This document shows, piece by piece, positions 1-7,979 of a DNA stretch of 37,400 bases. The stretch is taken from contig JASLKQ010000028.1 in the NCBI GenBank assembly GCA_030747505.1, forward strand, positions 1 through 37,400, read 5' to 3'. The notes beneath the pieces are model-generated. The model saw only the letters and a list, made by a program, of their open reading frames with translations. It was not told the origin of the DNA and did not search any database. Made by a program: the position numbers and the translations under genes. Position 1 is the first letter of the stretch; each line of letters starts with the position of its first letter. This stretch comes from Verrucomicrobiota bacterium (GTDB lineage: Bacteria; Verrucomicrobiota; Verrucomicrobiia; Limisphaerales; UBA1100).

Positions 1-253
1 GGCCAAATGGAAGCAGCGACGCCACAAAAAATTTCATCGCCCATTTGAACGGTCGTTTGTGCAGCTTTGTCGCGTACATGAGTACAGCACAATACAAGAG
101 AAACAGTACACCATGAATGGATCCCACGATCGATACTGCAATAGGTTGATCAGCCAAGTACTTGAGAGGCATTGCGACAAAAAAAAGCAGTAGCGTTGAT
201 GTGCCTTCAATAGCGCCCAATACGCGTAGTCGTTTAAGAGCTCGCAGGTCCAA
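1..253 (-). CDS. DUF3817-type membrane protein, partial (runs off left edge)
   Basis: About 84 codons of a minus-strand reading frame are visible, and its 3' end lies outside the window. The translation contains EGTSTLLLFFVAMPLKYL followed by a segment with SIVGSIHGVLFLLY. This matches the pattern of DUF3817 small integral membrane proteins (glutamate-glycine near the first helix, AMPLKY, then GxxHGxLFLxY). Two hydrophobic helices are evident. No ATG is available, because an in-frame TGA lies upstream near position 312. I chose the TTG at 253, which gives a basic N-terminus (MDLRALKRLR) before the first helix, as in family members. The function of the family is not known to me. The start is uncertain, the family call fairly sure. 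Confidence 0.72.
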   Translation of the reverse strand, partial: MDLRALKRLRVLGAIEGTSTLLLFFVAMPLKYLADQPIAVSIVGSIHGVLFLLYCAVLMYATKLHKRPFKWAMKFFVASLLPFG

Positions 254-405
254 GGTGCTGACTGTGCATGAAGGCTGAGCAAAATGCGATTCGGGAATTG
301 TATGCAGTTCTCATTGCCCCCCGTGAAAGCCAGGTAATACAGCGTTAGCCAATTCATTCTTTGGTTCTTTCCCAAACATTCAGGAAGAAGTAGGTTTCTC
401 GCCAG
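254..405. other. Divergent intergenic region
   Basis: This stretch separates the leftward DUF3817 gene from the rightward lactonase. A purine-rich AGGAAGAAG lies about 20 nt before the lactonase start and could be a poor ribosome-binding site. I see no convincing promoter pair, RNA gene or terminator. Confidence 0.4.
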
Positions 406-1524
406 ATGAAAGTCCTCCACCGATTATTTGTTTCCACCTTATTTCTTTCACTTCTTTCTGTCGGCTTGGCTGAGCCACTGAACGTCTTCTTCGGGACTGG
501 CGGTCGCGGGGCCGAGGGCATCTACCACGCCACCTTCAACCCGGACAACGGTAGGTTTTCTCCCGCCAAACTGGCTGCCAAAATCGGCTCGCCCGGTTTC
601 CTCACCTTGCATCCAAACGGCAAGATTCTTTATTCGGTGGGCCGCTGGGAGGGTGGAACGGGGGCCATCGGTTACCAGGTCACCGGTGGGGAGCTAAAGG
701 AATTCACCCGCATGGCCTGCCCGGATGGCGGAGGCTGTCACATCGCTGTTCATCCTAGCGGAAAGTTTCTTCTCACCGCCCAATATGGAGGGGGATCGGT
801 CGCCCTCTTCCCTCTCGATTCGTCCGGCAAACTGGGCGAACCCACCGTGACCGAACATATAGGTGGATCGAAGGTTGTTGAGCGCAGGCAACAATCCCCT
901 CATCCACACTGGACAGGATTTTCTCCGGATGGAAAATACGCCCTCGTGCCAGATCTTGGACTCGACCAGATCGTGATCTATCGGGTCGACCCATCTAAGC
1001 CTGCCATCACACCGCACGGAGTCGGACAATCGGTTGCCGGTGGCGGTCCCCGTCACATGCGTTTCTCAACTGACGGGAAATTCATTTACCTGCTCAACGA
1101 ACTAACGCTCTCGGTAACCACCTTCGCATGGGATGCTGCCAAAGGAACGGCCAAAACCCTCACCACCGAGCCCGCTCTTAGCGAACAGGACAAGGAGGGC
1201 GAGACCTTTAACTCCTCGGCCGAGATCCTCGTTCACCCTAATGGACGCTTTGTCTATTCCTCGAATAGAGGGCACGATAGCGTCACTGTCTACCGGGCCA
1301 ACACCCAAAACGGTAAGCTCAAGGTCGTTCAGGTCCAGCCGGTTCGCGGAGCTTTCCCGAGGAATGTGAATCTGACCCCCGATGCCACCTGGTTGCTTGC
1401 CGCTGGAGCAGACTCTAACACCGTAGCCGCCCACCGGGTCGATCCTAAGACCGGCAAGCTTCGCTATCAGCGCGCCTCGATCGTCAATGTGCCTTCGCCT
1501 ATCTGCATCCTTTTTGTCAGGTAG
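406..1524 (+). CDS. Secreted lactonase-family beta-propeller (6-phosphogluconolactonase-like, PF10282)
   Basis: The protein has 372 residues, usual for the family. A signal peptide is visible at residues 1-22, with hydrophobic LFVSTLFLSLLSVGLA before AEPL. The rest reads as seven-bladed propeller repeats, for example FLTLHPNGKILYSVG, HIAVHPSGKFLLTAQYGGG and PHPHWTGFSPDGKYALVPDLG. The PHPH...PDLG block is characteristic of the Pgl/YbhE-type lactonase family. Cytosolic members hydrolyse 6-phosphogluconolactone. An exported copy more likely acts on another sugar lactone or has a different role, which is inference. The gene stands alone. Its codons end in C or G far more often than those of the next gene downstream, and a tRNA 3'-end remnant lies about 110 nt after its stop. 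Confidence 0.85.
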   Translation: MKVLHRLFVSTLFLSLLSVGLAEPLNVFFGTGGRGAEGIYHATFNPDNGRFSPAKLAAKIGSPGFLTLHPNGKILYSVGRWEGGTGAIGYQVTGGELKEFTRMACPDGGGCHIAVHPSGKFLLTAQYGGGSVALFPLDSSGKLGEPTVTEHIGGSKVVERRQQSPHPHWTGFSPDGKYALVPDLGLDQIVIYRVDPSKPAITPHGVGQSVAGGGPRHMRFSTDGKFIYLLNELTLSVTTFAWDAAKGTAKTLTTEPALSEQDKEGETFNSSAEILVHPNGRFVYSSNRGHDSVTVYRANTQNGKLKVVQVQPVRGAFPRNVNLTPDATWLLAAGADSNTVAAHRVDPKTGKLRYQRASIVNVPSPICILFVR

Positions 1525-1630
1525 CGTCCGTGGAAAGTCCTTGAGGGCAGTTGATGAATGCCCCCTTGTCCTGAGGTGGGCCAAAACATAGGCTGTGGTT
1601 AGTGTCTCCCAAGAAATATATCATCATCAT

Positions 1631-1661
1631 CTTTGGGGTTCGAGTCCCCGCGCTCCTACCA
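1631..1661 (+). repeat. tRNA 3'-end remnant (T-arm, acceptor strand and CCA); possible attachment-site scar
   Basis: The segment reads as T-stem TGGGG, T-loop TTCGAGT, T-stem CCCCG, acceptor strand CGCTCCT, discriminator A and CCA. The partner acceptor strand (AGGAGCG), a D-arm and an anticodon arm are absent upstream, where the lactonase gene and an ATC-repeat-like stretch lie instead. It is therefore not an intact tRNA. Such 3' fragments are commonly left where an integrating element used a tRNA gene as its attachment site. No integrase is visible. The tRNA identity cannot be read because the anticodon is missing. It is not derived from the tRNA-Pro in this window, whose acceptor differs. 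Confidence 0.7.
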
Positions 1662-1706
1662 ACTTTTCTTTTCTTTAATTGGGTTTTCCGTCTAAATCTT
1701 CCTTAG

Positions 1707-2525
1707 ATGCTTGGCTCTTATCAGAACTTTCTATGGCTTATTCTTTTGGGAATCGGCGTGGTTCTAATAACCCGGCTGCTTCTGATTAAAGGAATTCAAT
1801 TAACTTCCGATGCCTGGCAGATGCCCCGGAAGGTGCAAGGGCAGGTTTTGGGTTATGCAACTTCAATGCCCGAATTGGTGGGTACAGTCAGTACTGCTGC
1901 CAAGGGTCTTTTAGGTGCAGGACTCTGGAATGTGGCCGCCTCCAATATCATCAACCTGATATTGTTTGTTTCAGCGGCACTGTATTTTGGTCGCTCCAGG
2001 TCTCTGGCAAAGAGAAAGTTTGCCGATGAGATTGGGTTTGCCTTGGGGGCGATATTATTACCGATCATTCTGATTACCCGTGAACATTGGGCTAAATCCA
2101 TCTGGGCGGCCATACTGCTTTTCGGGTTTTTTGTGGTTTATCTGATTCTGGACAAGAAACTCAATCCGCCTGATCCGGATGAAGAAGAGAAGAGTGAATC
2201 CAAGGATTCCTCAAAAGGATTAAAGGGCGTTGTATTGATTCTCTTGGGTATACTTGGAATTATTGTGGCAGGCAATTATTTGGGAGGGGTGGCTGAATCC
2301 ATTGTTAAACAGATGAATGTTCCGGAATGGGCGATTGGCTGGATTTTGGGGGTGATTACCTCGCTGCCGGAGCTTACGAGTTTCTATGCTGTATTTTCCC
2401 TGGCCAAGGAGCAGGAAAGTGATGAGAGCTGCCAGCAAAACCTGGATAATCTGGCTGCTTCAAATATGTCCAATGTTGGCCTGATATATCCCATTGGAAT
2501 CATTGTATTTTTGCTCGTGACTTGA
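1707..2525 (+). CDS. Sodium/calcium exchanger-family (CaCA) membrane protein
   Basis: The 272-residue protein is strongly hydrophobic. It carries two copies of the alpha-repeat signature of cation/Ca2+ exchangers: GYATSMPELVG with NVAASNIINL (about residues 49-84) and GVITSLPELTS with NLAASNMSNVG (about 215-258). These correspond to the family's G-T-S-x-P-E and G-N-x-x-G-S-N motifs, and both ion-binding glutamates (E56, E222) are kept. The first alpha1 residues are changed (GYAT instead of G-T). A charged cytoplasmic loop (PPDPDEEEKSESKDSSK, about 154-170) divides the halves. It is shorter than the roughly 320 residues of YrbG-type members. It probably exchanges a cation for Na+ or H+ across the inner membrane; the ion is unknown. 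Confidence 0.8.
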   Translation: MLGSYQNFLWLILLGIGVVLITRLLLIKGIQLTSDAWQMPRKVQGQVLGYATSMPELVGTVSTAAKGLLGAGLWNVAASNIINLILFVSAALYFGRSRSLAKRKFADEIGFALGAILLPIILITREHWAKSIWAAILLFGFFVVYLILDKKLNPPDPDEEEKSESKDSSKGLKGVVLILLGILGIIVAGNYLGGVAESIVKQMNVPEWAIGWILGVITSLPELTSFYAVFSLAKEQESDESCQQNLDNLAASNMSNVGLIYPIGIIVFLLVT

Positions 2526-2586
2526 GAAGCGTGGGCTTGAGTTTTCTCGTTTGCGGGTTTGCCTATTCCTCTTTACGATTCCACCC

Positions 2587-3816
2587 ATGAAGTTTTGCCT
2601 AATTACCCTTTCATTGTTGGCTTCTTCGGTTCTTGGTGCTGAGCACTATTGGCCTGGTTGGTTGGGGCCAAAGCGCGATGGTTGGGTAAAAGGCTTTGAA
2701 CCGCCCAAGAAATGGCCTGCCAAGCTCAAACAGGTTTGGCAACTGAAAGTGGGGGAAGGCTACGGCACGCCGCTAGTTGTGGGTGATCACGTTTATCAAC
2801 ACGCCCGTCAAGGGGAGGAGGAAGTGGTTTGGGCGGTAAATCTAAAAACTGGTAAGAAAGTTTGGCGTTCTGGCTATAATGCCCCTTTCAAGATGGGTGG
2901 AGGAGGGGAGAAACACGGCAAGGGGCCCAAGTCTAATCCGACTTACGCTGATGGCCGGATATTTGTAATGAGTATTACCGGCACTTTGTCAGCCTGGAAC
3001 GCAAAGGATGGGAAATTTCTATGGCGCAAAAACTATAATTCACGTTTCAAACCTTCTTATCCCAAGTGGGGTATGTGCAATTCACCGGTGGTTGATGGAA
3101 ACCGCGTGATTGCTCACTTTGGAAATGTAGAGAAGGGGGTTTTGGTGGCTTTGGATGTAAAGACCGGCAGGGAAATTTGGGCTCAAGGTGAGGATGGGCC
3201 GTGTTATTCCTCGCCACTTTTGGTGGAGCACGAGGGAATTCGGCAGGTGATTGAGTGGAATCACCGCGCACTGGTAGGCGTGGAAAGTAAAACCGGTAAA
3301 TTGCTCTGGGAATTCCCTTTTCCACATGTTGGCACAAACCAGAATATGCCCACTCCTTCCTTTGATAATGGCAGAATTCTGGTGGGTGCAGAAAATCGTG
3401 GACTTCATGGCATTGAACCCAGACTGGAAAATGGCAAGTGGAGCGTGAAAGCTTACTGGTCTCACCGCAAGGTGGCGCTCAACATGAGTTCAGCGGTGGT
3501 GAATGATGGTCGCTTATTTGGCCTTTCGCACCTTAATCGAGGCCGGCTTTTCTGTGCGGATTCACACACCGGTGAAGTCCTCTGGGAAGGGCCTGAGCGT
3601 GCTGGTGAGAATGCGACTTTTCTTGCGTTCCCTGGCCATGTAATGGTCTTGGCCAGTCACGGTGAACTGCAGGTGATAGCCGCTAAGCCTGAAGGTTATG
3701 AAAAAGTGGCGTTCTGGAAGGTGAGTGATAAGTCCGCATGGGCTGCGCCAGTGCTTTTAAAGAAGGGCGTCCTGATTAAGGATCAGGAACATCTGACTTA
3801 TTGGTCTTTTAATTAA
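2587..3816 (+). CDS. Secreted PQQ-like beta-propeller protein
   Basis: The frame is open from 2551, but the ATG at 2587 gives a clean signal peptide (MKFCLITLSLLASSVLGA) and a 409-residue protein, so I prefer it. After cleavage comes WPGWLGPKRDGW, the W-x-x-W-x-G-x-x-R-x-G motif that opens many planctomycete and verrucomicrobial PQQ-like propellers. Repeats of the form V-x-A-L-D-x-K-T-G-x-x-x-W follow (WAVNLKTGKKVWRSG, VALDVKTGREIWAQG, VGVESKTGKLLWEFP, CADSHTGEVLWEGP). No dehydrogenase-specific cysteine pair is evident, so it may be a structural or binding propeller rather than a quinoprotein enzyme. Its stop overlaps the convergent cytochrome-like gene by 4 nt, and a stable hairpin lies just after it. 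Confidence 0.85.
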   Translation: MKFCLITLSLLASSVLGAEHYWPGWLGPKRDGWVKGFEPPKKWPAKLKQVWQLKVGEGYGTPLVVGDHVYQHARQGEEEVVWAVNLKTGKKVWRSGYNAPFKMGGGGEKHGKGPKSNPTYADGRIFVMSITGTLSAWNAKDGKFLWRKNYNSRFKPSYPKWGMCNSPVVDGNRVIAHFGNVEKGVLVALDVKTGREIWAQGEDGPCYSSPLLVEHEGIRQVIEWNHRALVGVESKTGKLLWEFPFPHVGTNQNMPTPSFDNGRILVGAENRGLHGIEPRLENGKWSVKAYWSHRKVALNMSSAVVNDGRLFGLSHLNRGRLFCADSHTGEVLWEGPERAGENATFLAFPGHVMVLASHGELQVIAAKPEGYEKVAFWKVSDKSAWAAPVLLKKGVLIKDQEHLTYWSFN

Positions 3817-5240
3817 TCCGCTACTTCGGTAGCGGGCGTCGTCGTCGTCATCGTCGCCTCCAGTACTGGACGCGGAGGGGGCGGCGGCGGCGAATATCGC
3901 CTTAGGGCCTGCCTTTTCCCCTTCTTCCAGTAATCGGGCAGGTCCGTCTTGGTTTGCAATAGAATCTCCAGGATTGCTTGACGACTTGCAGCATCCAGCC
4001 GGTCATAGGGCTTGGCCTGTTCTTTGCCGGACAAAACCTCCCACAGGCGCCGGTAGACATATGTTTTCATCGGTGCGGGCAGCTGATCAAAGGAATCGCT
4101 GTAGATCAGGTAACTGCAGGGATATTTCAAAAGCCGCGTCTTTAAATCCAACTGGTAGAGGGAACGGCCCTTGCGGTCATGCGGGCCGCGTCTAGAGAAT
4201 TTTTTGGCAAACTGTGTGGTGCCTGAGACTTTTCCCGGCAGCGGGGGTTCCTCCGTGAAAAGCATGTAGCGCACGACCTTCTCTCCAGCCGAGGCAATGC
4301 GCCGCAGGGTGGATTCTCGCAGTTCACTTGAATTGAGCTTCAGGGCCTTGTCGATGATCTTCTGATCGTACAGGGCATAGCGGGTGTGGTAGTTGGCCGT
4401 GGCCAGAAGATTGTGCATGGGTTTCTGGTGGTCCTGCACCATGATCGCAACAATATCGCTGTGCGGGCTGAGGTAACGGCGGGTGTCGAAGTACTTTTTC
4501 AGGTCCAGTGTATTGGCCTCCCGTTCGCGGTTGATATCAATGTCATCATCCTCGGTGATTTCGGCTATGGTGTTGCCCATGTGGCGCAGAGTGCCGTGCT
4601 CGCCGCTGACGTACCATCCGCCCCAGCGTTTTTCATACGGGCTGTCATGGGAGATTGTGTGGCTGCCGGCCCGGAAGATGGGCTGGCCGTCGGTTGCCGG
4701 ATAAACCGAACGGATCACATGCCCGGGCTGGTAACCGGTACGTGAGGAGCCGTGGCAGAGCATACAGTTGCCCACCTCGCGTTTTAACCGTCGGGTATCC
4801 TGATTAAAGGTGTAAAACACTGCACCCATGGCCGGGTCGGCCACCGAGAGTTCCAGCAGCTGGCTGCCATTGACATAACCCACGTAGACATCGTCACTAA
4901 AGAAAAGCGCACGGGGCCGGCCGGGTGAAATTAGCCGTCCTTGCAGGCTGGTCTTGGCAAAGTTCAGCGTCTGCGAATCGATATCGATCTTGAGGGCCTG
5001 CAAAAGGGAGCGCAGATGGTCGGTATGTTTCTCCGGTTTCCAGTTAAGTTTGTTTTGCTCCAGTTTATCCTGCAGATGGGAGACGGGGTTATTGGGAGTC
5101 GACTTGCTGTAGAGGATCGGCGGGTGCTCAAAGCGGTCTTCGGCTTTGGCACTGCTCAGCGATACGAGCAATAGAGCCAGACATGACACTTTGGATGTGA
5201 TTAACATCACCACCTTCGATAGAATAAAATGCAATTTCAT
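3813..5240 (-). CDS. Exported CxxCH-containing protein (putative monohaem cytochrome), family not recognised
   Basis: This 475-residue protein has a hydrophobic N-terminus ending SLSSAKAED, consistent with export. Initiation could be at residue 1 or at Met12. One haem-binding motif, CMLCH, lies at residues 159-163, followed by GSSRTGYQPGHVIRSVYP. A single C-type haem is therefore likely, with an unusually large surrounding domain. The centre is rich in charged residues (EDDDIDINRERE), and the C-terminus is a low-complexity tail (six prolines, then TMTTTTPATEVAD) encoded by short GTC-type and GGC-type triplet runs. Its role is not known to me. The neighbouring propeller gene, convergent and overlapping by 4 nt, suggests but does not prove a shared periplasmic redox context. 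Confidence 0.7.
   Translation of the reverse strand: MKLHFILSKVVMLITSKVSCLALLLVSLSSAKAEDRFEHPPILYSKSTPNNPVSHLQDKLEQNKLNWKPEKHTDHLRSLLQALKIDIDSQTLNFAKTSLQGRLISPGRPRALFFSDDVYVGYVNGSQLLELSVADPAMGAVFYTFNQDTRRLKREVGNCMLCHGSSRTGYQPGHVIRSVYPATDGQPIFRAGSHTISHDSPYEKRWGGWYVSGEHGTLRHMGNTIAEITEDDDIDINREREANTLDLKKYFDTRRYLSPHSDIVAIMVQDHQKPMHNLLATANYHTRYALYDQKIIDKALKLNSSELRESTLRRIASAGEKVVRYMLFTEEPPLPGKVSGTTQFAKKFSRRGPHDRKGRSLYQLDLKTRLLKYPCSYLIYSDSFDQLPAPMKTYVYRRLWEVLSGKEQAKPYDRLDAASRQAILEILLQTKTDLPDYWKKGKRQALRRYSPPPPPPRPVLEATMTTTTPATEVAD
3818..3835. other. Stable hairpin with UUCG tetraloop at a convergent gene junction
   Basis: CCGCTAC and GTAGCGG form a perfect 7-bp stem around TTCG, which gives the exceptionally stable C(UUCG)G loop in plus-strand RNA. 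It begins 2 nt after the propeller stop codon, and on the other strand it encodes the last residues of the CxxCH protein. No T-run follows on either strand, so it is not a classical intrinsic terminator. It could stabilise the 3' end of the propeller mRNA or assist termination. Confidence 0.6.
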
Positions 5241-5332
5241 TCAATAAAAGAGAGAACAAGAATGAGTCGGTCAGTTTTGGAGAAACTTAGGTTTGCCCAA
5301 TGGAGTACTGCCAGTTATATCAGCTGCTCCTA

Positions 5333-6628
5333 ATGAACCGCCTCTATTTGTTCCTCCTGTTCGGTTTTCTCGCTTTTGGTGTCCAAGCCAAGGGTCGGCT
5401 TAATGTCATCCTGATTATGGCCGATGATTCGCATGCTGATAATTATGGATGTTATGGCAGTAAGTTTTTTTCCACGCCGAATCTGGATCAACTGGCCCGT
5501 ACTGGCGTGAAGTTCAACCATTGTTATTCTGAACCGGTTTGCACTTCCAGTCGGGTAAAGATTATGACCGGTCGCGATGGTATTCGTAATTACGTTCAGT
5601 TTGGCACTTTAGATAAGGATGAAATTACCTTTGGCAACATGGTGAAGGAAGCCGGCTATTCCACGGCCATCGCCGGCAAGTGGCAGTTGCACGGGGGAGA
5701 ACGCGGTACGTTGGCACCAGCCTGTGGGTTTGATACCTATTGTCTCTGGAATTACCCAGGCACCGAGCGTTCGCGTTACTGGAATCCCAGCCTGATGCGC
5801 GATGGGAAACTCCTCAAGACCACTGAGAAAGATTATGGCCCAGATATCCTGACGGATTACCTGATTGATTTCATTGGTCAAAACAAGGCCAAGCCCTTTT
5901 TTGTGTATTACCCGATGTTGCTGGTTCACTCACCCTTTCCCAAGACACCTGACAGCAAGAATGACAAGGGCAAGAGCCTGGATAATTTCCGGGACATGAC
6001 CCTGTATGCCGATAAATGCGTGGGCCGCATTGTTGATGCCCTGGAGAAAAATGGGTTGCGTGAAAAGACTGTAGTTATTTACACCACCGACAACGGGACG
6101 CACCGTAATTTGACTTATCCATTCGGGAGTGAAGAGCGCAAGGGTGAGAAGGCTTACGCGACTGATGGGGGGACACACGCCCCATTAATTGTTAATTGCC
6201 CTGGCAAGGTTCCTGAAGGGATTGTGAGTGATGATCTGGTCGATTTCTCGGACATGCTTCCGACCATTGCCGATATTACCGGGGCGGATCTCCCCAATGT
6301 CAAACTTGACGGGCGCAGTTTCTGGCCGCAATGCCAGGGCAAGAAAGGTAATCCGCGCCAGTGGATCTTTCAGTATTACTACCCGAAATATAAAACGGCT
6401 GCAGCTAAACACGGGCAGGGGATTAATAATAACGAGATCGTGTGGGCCCAAAACCAGTATTTCAAGTTATACCGTGATGGAACCCTCTTTGCAGTGAAGG
6501 ATCGCTACGAGAAAACACCGTTGAAAGCCGGGGTGAGCATAAAGGCTGATGCGACACGCAGGCTTCTGCAAAGCGCTATCGAATCCATGCCCGTAAAGGC
6601 GGCCAAGCTTTCGGGGGGTAAAAAGTAA
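5333..6628 (+). CDS. Secreted sulfatase-family hydrolase (variant active-site motif)
   Basis: The frame opens at an ATG at 5300, but the ATG at 5333 begins a normal signal peptide (MNRLYLFLLFGFLAFGVQA), giving 431 residues. Sulfatase hallmarks follow: metal-binding DD (residues 31-32) in VILIMADDSHADNYGCYG, GKWQLHGG, the TTDNGTHRN metal site, and a C-terminal region with GRSFWPQ. The formylglycine position is Cys70 in VCTSSRVKIMTGR. The usual motif is C-x-P-S-R or C-x-A-S-R, and here the third residue is Ser. If Cys70 is matured, the enzyme would cleave a sulfate ester, plausibly of a marine polysaccharide. It resembles short arylsulfatases in length. No maturase gene or sugar-utilisation locus adjoins it. 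Confidence 0.85.
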   Translation: MNRLYLFLLFGFLAFGVQAKGRLNVILIMADDSHADNYGCYGSKFFSTPNLDQLARTGVKFNHCYSEPVCTSSRVKIMTGRDGIRNYVQFGTLDKDEITFGNMVKEAGYSTAIAGKWQLHGGERGTLAPACGFDTYCLWNYPGTERSRYWNPSLMRDGKLLKTTEKDYGPDILTDYLIDFIGQNKAKPFFVYYPMLLVHSPFPKTPDSKNDKGKSLDNFRDMTLYADKCVGRIVDALEKNGLREKTVVIYTTDNGTHRNLTYPFGSEERKGEKAYATDGGTHAPLIVNCPGKVPEGIVSDDLVDFSDMLPTIADITGADLPNVKLDGRSFWPQCQGKKGNPRQWIFQYYYPKYKTAAAKHGQGINNNEIVWAQNQYFKLYRDGTLFAVKDRYEKTPLKAGVSIKADATRRLLQSAIESMPVKAAKLSGGKK

Positions 6629-6633
6629 GATTA

Positions 6634-6652
6634 CATTGAAAGGCTTTCAATG
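6634..6652. repeat. 19-nt perfect palindrome overlapping a start codon
   Basis: CATTGAAAG and CTTTCAATG are perfect inverted 9-mers around a single G. The last three bases are the ATG of the following membrane protein. A symmetrical site in this position could be an operator. As RNA it would fold poorly because of the 1-nt centre. Confidence 0.5.
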
Positions 6653-7399
6653 CCTGCAGTTCTCTTTATAGGACACATTCCCTATTTCGATGCACCTCAT
6701 TTGGTGGCGATTGCCTCGGCCCCTTTAGTGCCTATTTTACTATGGTTGGTGCTCAAATCTCATGAAGAAAATAAATGGAAAGATCGTTTTGCCTACATTT
6801 TAGCCGGTCTACTCTTCCTTCATGAGATCGCGTACCGAGTTTTCCATTATTCCACCTCTGAAAGTACTACCGATTTTTTTCATCACTCCCTGCCGATCAA
6901 TATTTGTCCCTTAGCTTTGTTTGCCGGTATGATTGCCTTATGCCGACGTTCGCAGTTGGCATTTGAAATCGCGTATTTCTGGGGGTTCGCAGCAACTTTG
7001 AATTCAATCCTTACGCCTGATATCACGTGGGCTTTCCCTTCTTTTGGTTTTTTCGGGTACTTTATATCCCACTGTGGGGTAATCTGGTCGATTCTTTACG
7101 CGACCTTGGTGCTGAAGATGCGTCCTGAATGGAAATCAATATGGCGTGCTTTTGGTGCCCTCAATGTTGCCGTGATTATTTTGGCAGCAATCAATATTGC
7201 CTTGGGTGGTGCAAATTACGCGTTTCTTTTGGAGGCGCCTGAAGCAGATACGCCATTTTTCTTTGTCCCATGGCCATGGTATATCCCCGTTTTGGGAGTG
7301 CTCTCAGTGGGCATGTTTGCACTCGCCTATCTACCCTTCCACTTTATGGACCGATGGAAGGCCGGGAAGGCTGCAGATCATGCTACTGAAGATGCCTGA
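6650..7399 (+). CDS. TIGR02206-family (YwaF-like) integral membrane protein
   Basis: The protein has 249 residues and about seven hydrophobic segments. The order of conserved blocks matches the TIGR02206/YwaF family: HSLPINICPLALF, YFWGFAATLNSILTPD, FPSFGFFGYFISHCGVIW, then PWPWYIPVLGVLSVGMF near the C-terminus. The histidines in LPxxxC and the FISHC segment are typical. The biochemical role of bacterial members is not established to my knowledge. The gene starts 22 nt after the sulfatase stop on the same strand and may be co-transcribed. It converges on the thioredoxin gene. Confidence 0.85.
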   Translation: MPAVLFIGHIPYFDAPHLVAIASAPLVPILLWLVLKSHEENKWKDRFAYILAGLLFLHEIAYRVFHYSTSESTTDFFHHSLPINICPLALFAGMIALCRRSQLAFEIAYFWGFAATLNSILTPDITWAFPSFGFFGYFISHCGVIWSILYATLVLKMRPEWKSIWRAFGALNVAVIILAAINIALGGANYAFLLEAPEADTPFFFVPWPWYIPVLGVLSVGMFALAYLPFHFMDRWKAGKAADHATEDA

Positions 7400-7413
7400 A
7401 AGGTTTTATTCTC

Positions 7414-7926
7414 TTATTCAGCCAAGAGGTGCTCGATGGCTTTTTCCACATCACGGTTAACAATGTCTGCCCAGCGAAGGATGCCTTTGCGATCAATAAT
7501 GTAGTAATCAGGAAAACTATTTGCCTTGTACGCTTCGTTAGTGCCCCTATCTACGGCAATCGGATACTTGATGCCTTTTTCTTCTGCCGTCGCTTCCATT
7601 TTTTCTGCTCCACGTTGATGGCATACCCCTATAATGACAACGCCCTTGTCAGCATACTTTTTCATCATTTCATTGGTTTTTGGGATGGAAGCAATGCAGG
7701 GGCCGCACCAGGTGGCCCAGAAATCCAATACGATGATTTTACCCTTCAGTTTATTTAAATCCAGTGCCTTGGAATTCATCCAGCCATTGAGTTGCAGGGC
7801 GGGTGCCGGTTTGCCCTGCATGGCGTTTAGGGCTTCGCGTACCTTGCTTCCTTCAAGTGCGGGCTCAACAGCTAACATACTCAGTGAGGTAAGCAAAATT
7901 GTGATGGGAAGAAGTAAGTTTTTCAT
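7414..7926 (-). CDS. TlpA-like thiol-disulfide oxidoreductase (exported thioredoxin fold)
   Basis: This 170-residue protein begins with a signal peptide or membrane anchor (MKNLLLPITILLTSLSMLAVEPA). The thioredoxin active site WCGPC is at residues 73-77 within VLDFWATWCGPCIASIP. The downstream pattern (GVVIIGVC, then YPIAVDRG, and DYYIIDRKGILRW) is typical of TlpA/ResA-type periplasmic redoxins that reduce cysteines, for example of apocytochromes. The cis-proline region reads NSFPDYYIID. With two CxxCH proteins elsewhere in the window, a role in cytochrome c maturation is plausible but inferred. The gene converges on the TIGR02206 gene and is divergent from the DAHP synthase gene. Confidence 0.88.
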   Translation of the reverse strand: MKNLLLPITILLTSLSMLAVEPALEGSKVREALNAMQGKPAPALQLNGWMNSKALDLNKLKGKIIVLDFWATWCGPCIASIPKTNEMMKKYADKGVVIIGVCHQRGAEKMEATAEEKGIKYPIAVDRGTNEAYKANSFPDYYIIDRKGILRWADIVNRDVEKAIEHLLAE

Positions 7927-7979
7927 GACCCGAGGTTAGGGCGTGTAACAGGTGATGACAAGAGGGAACCTGAAGGGGA

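Noticed and set aside
34-420. 128-codon frame on the minus strand at the left edge
   Set aside because: It overlaps the DUF3817 frame and the lactonase start. The other frame shows clear DUF3817 motifs and this one shows no family pattern.
3837-3893. Triplet-like runs (GTC and GGC types) considered as a functional repeat
   Set aside because: They are explained by the Thr/Pro-rich C-terminus of the CxxCH protein on the minus strand.
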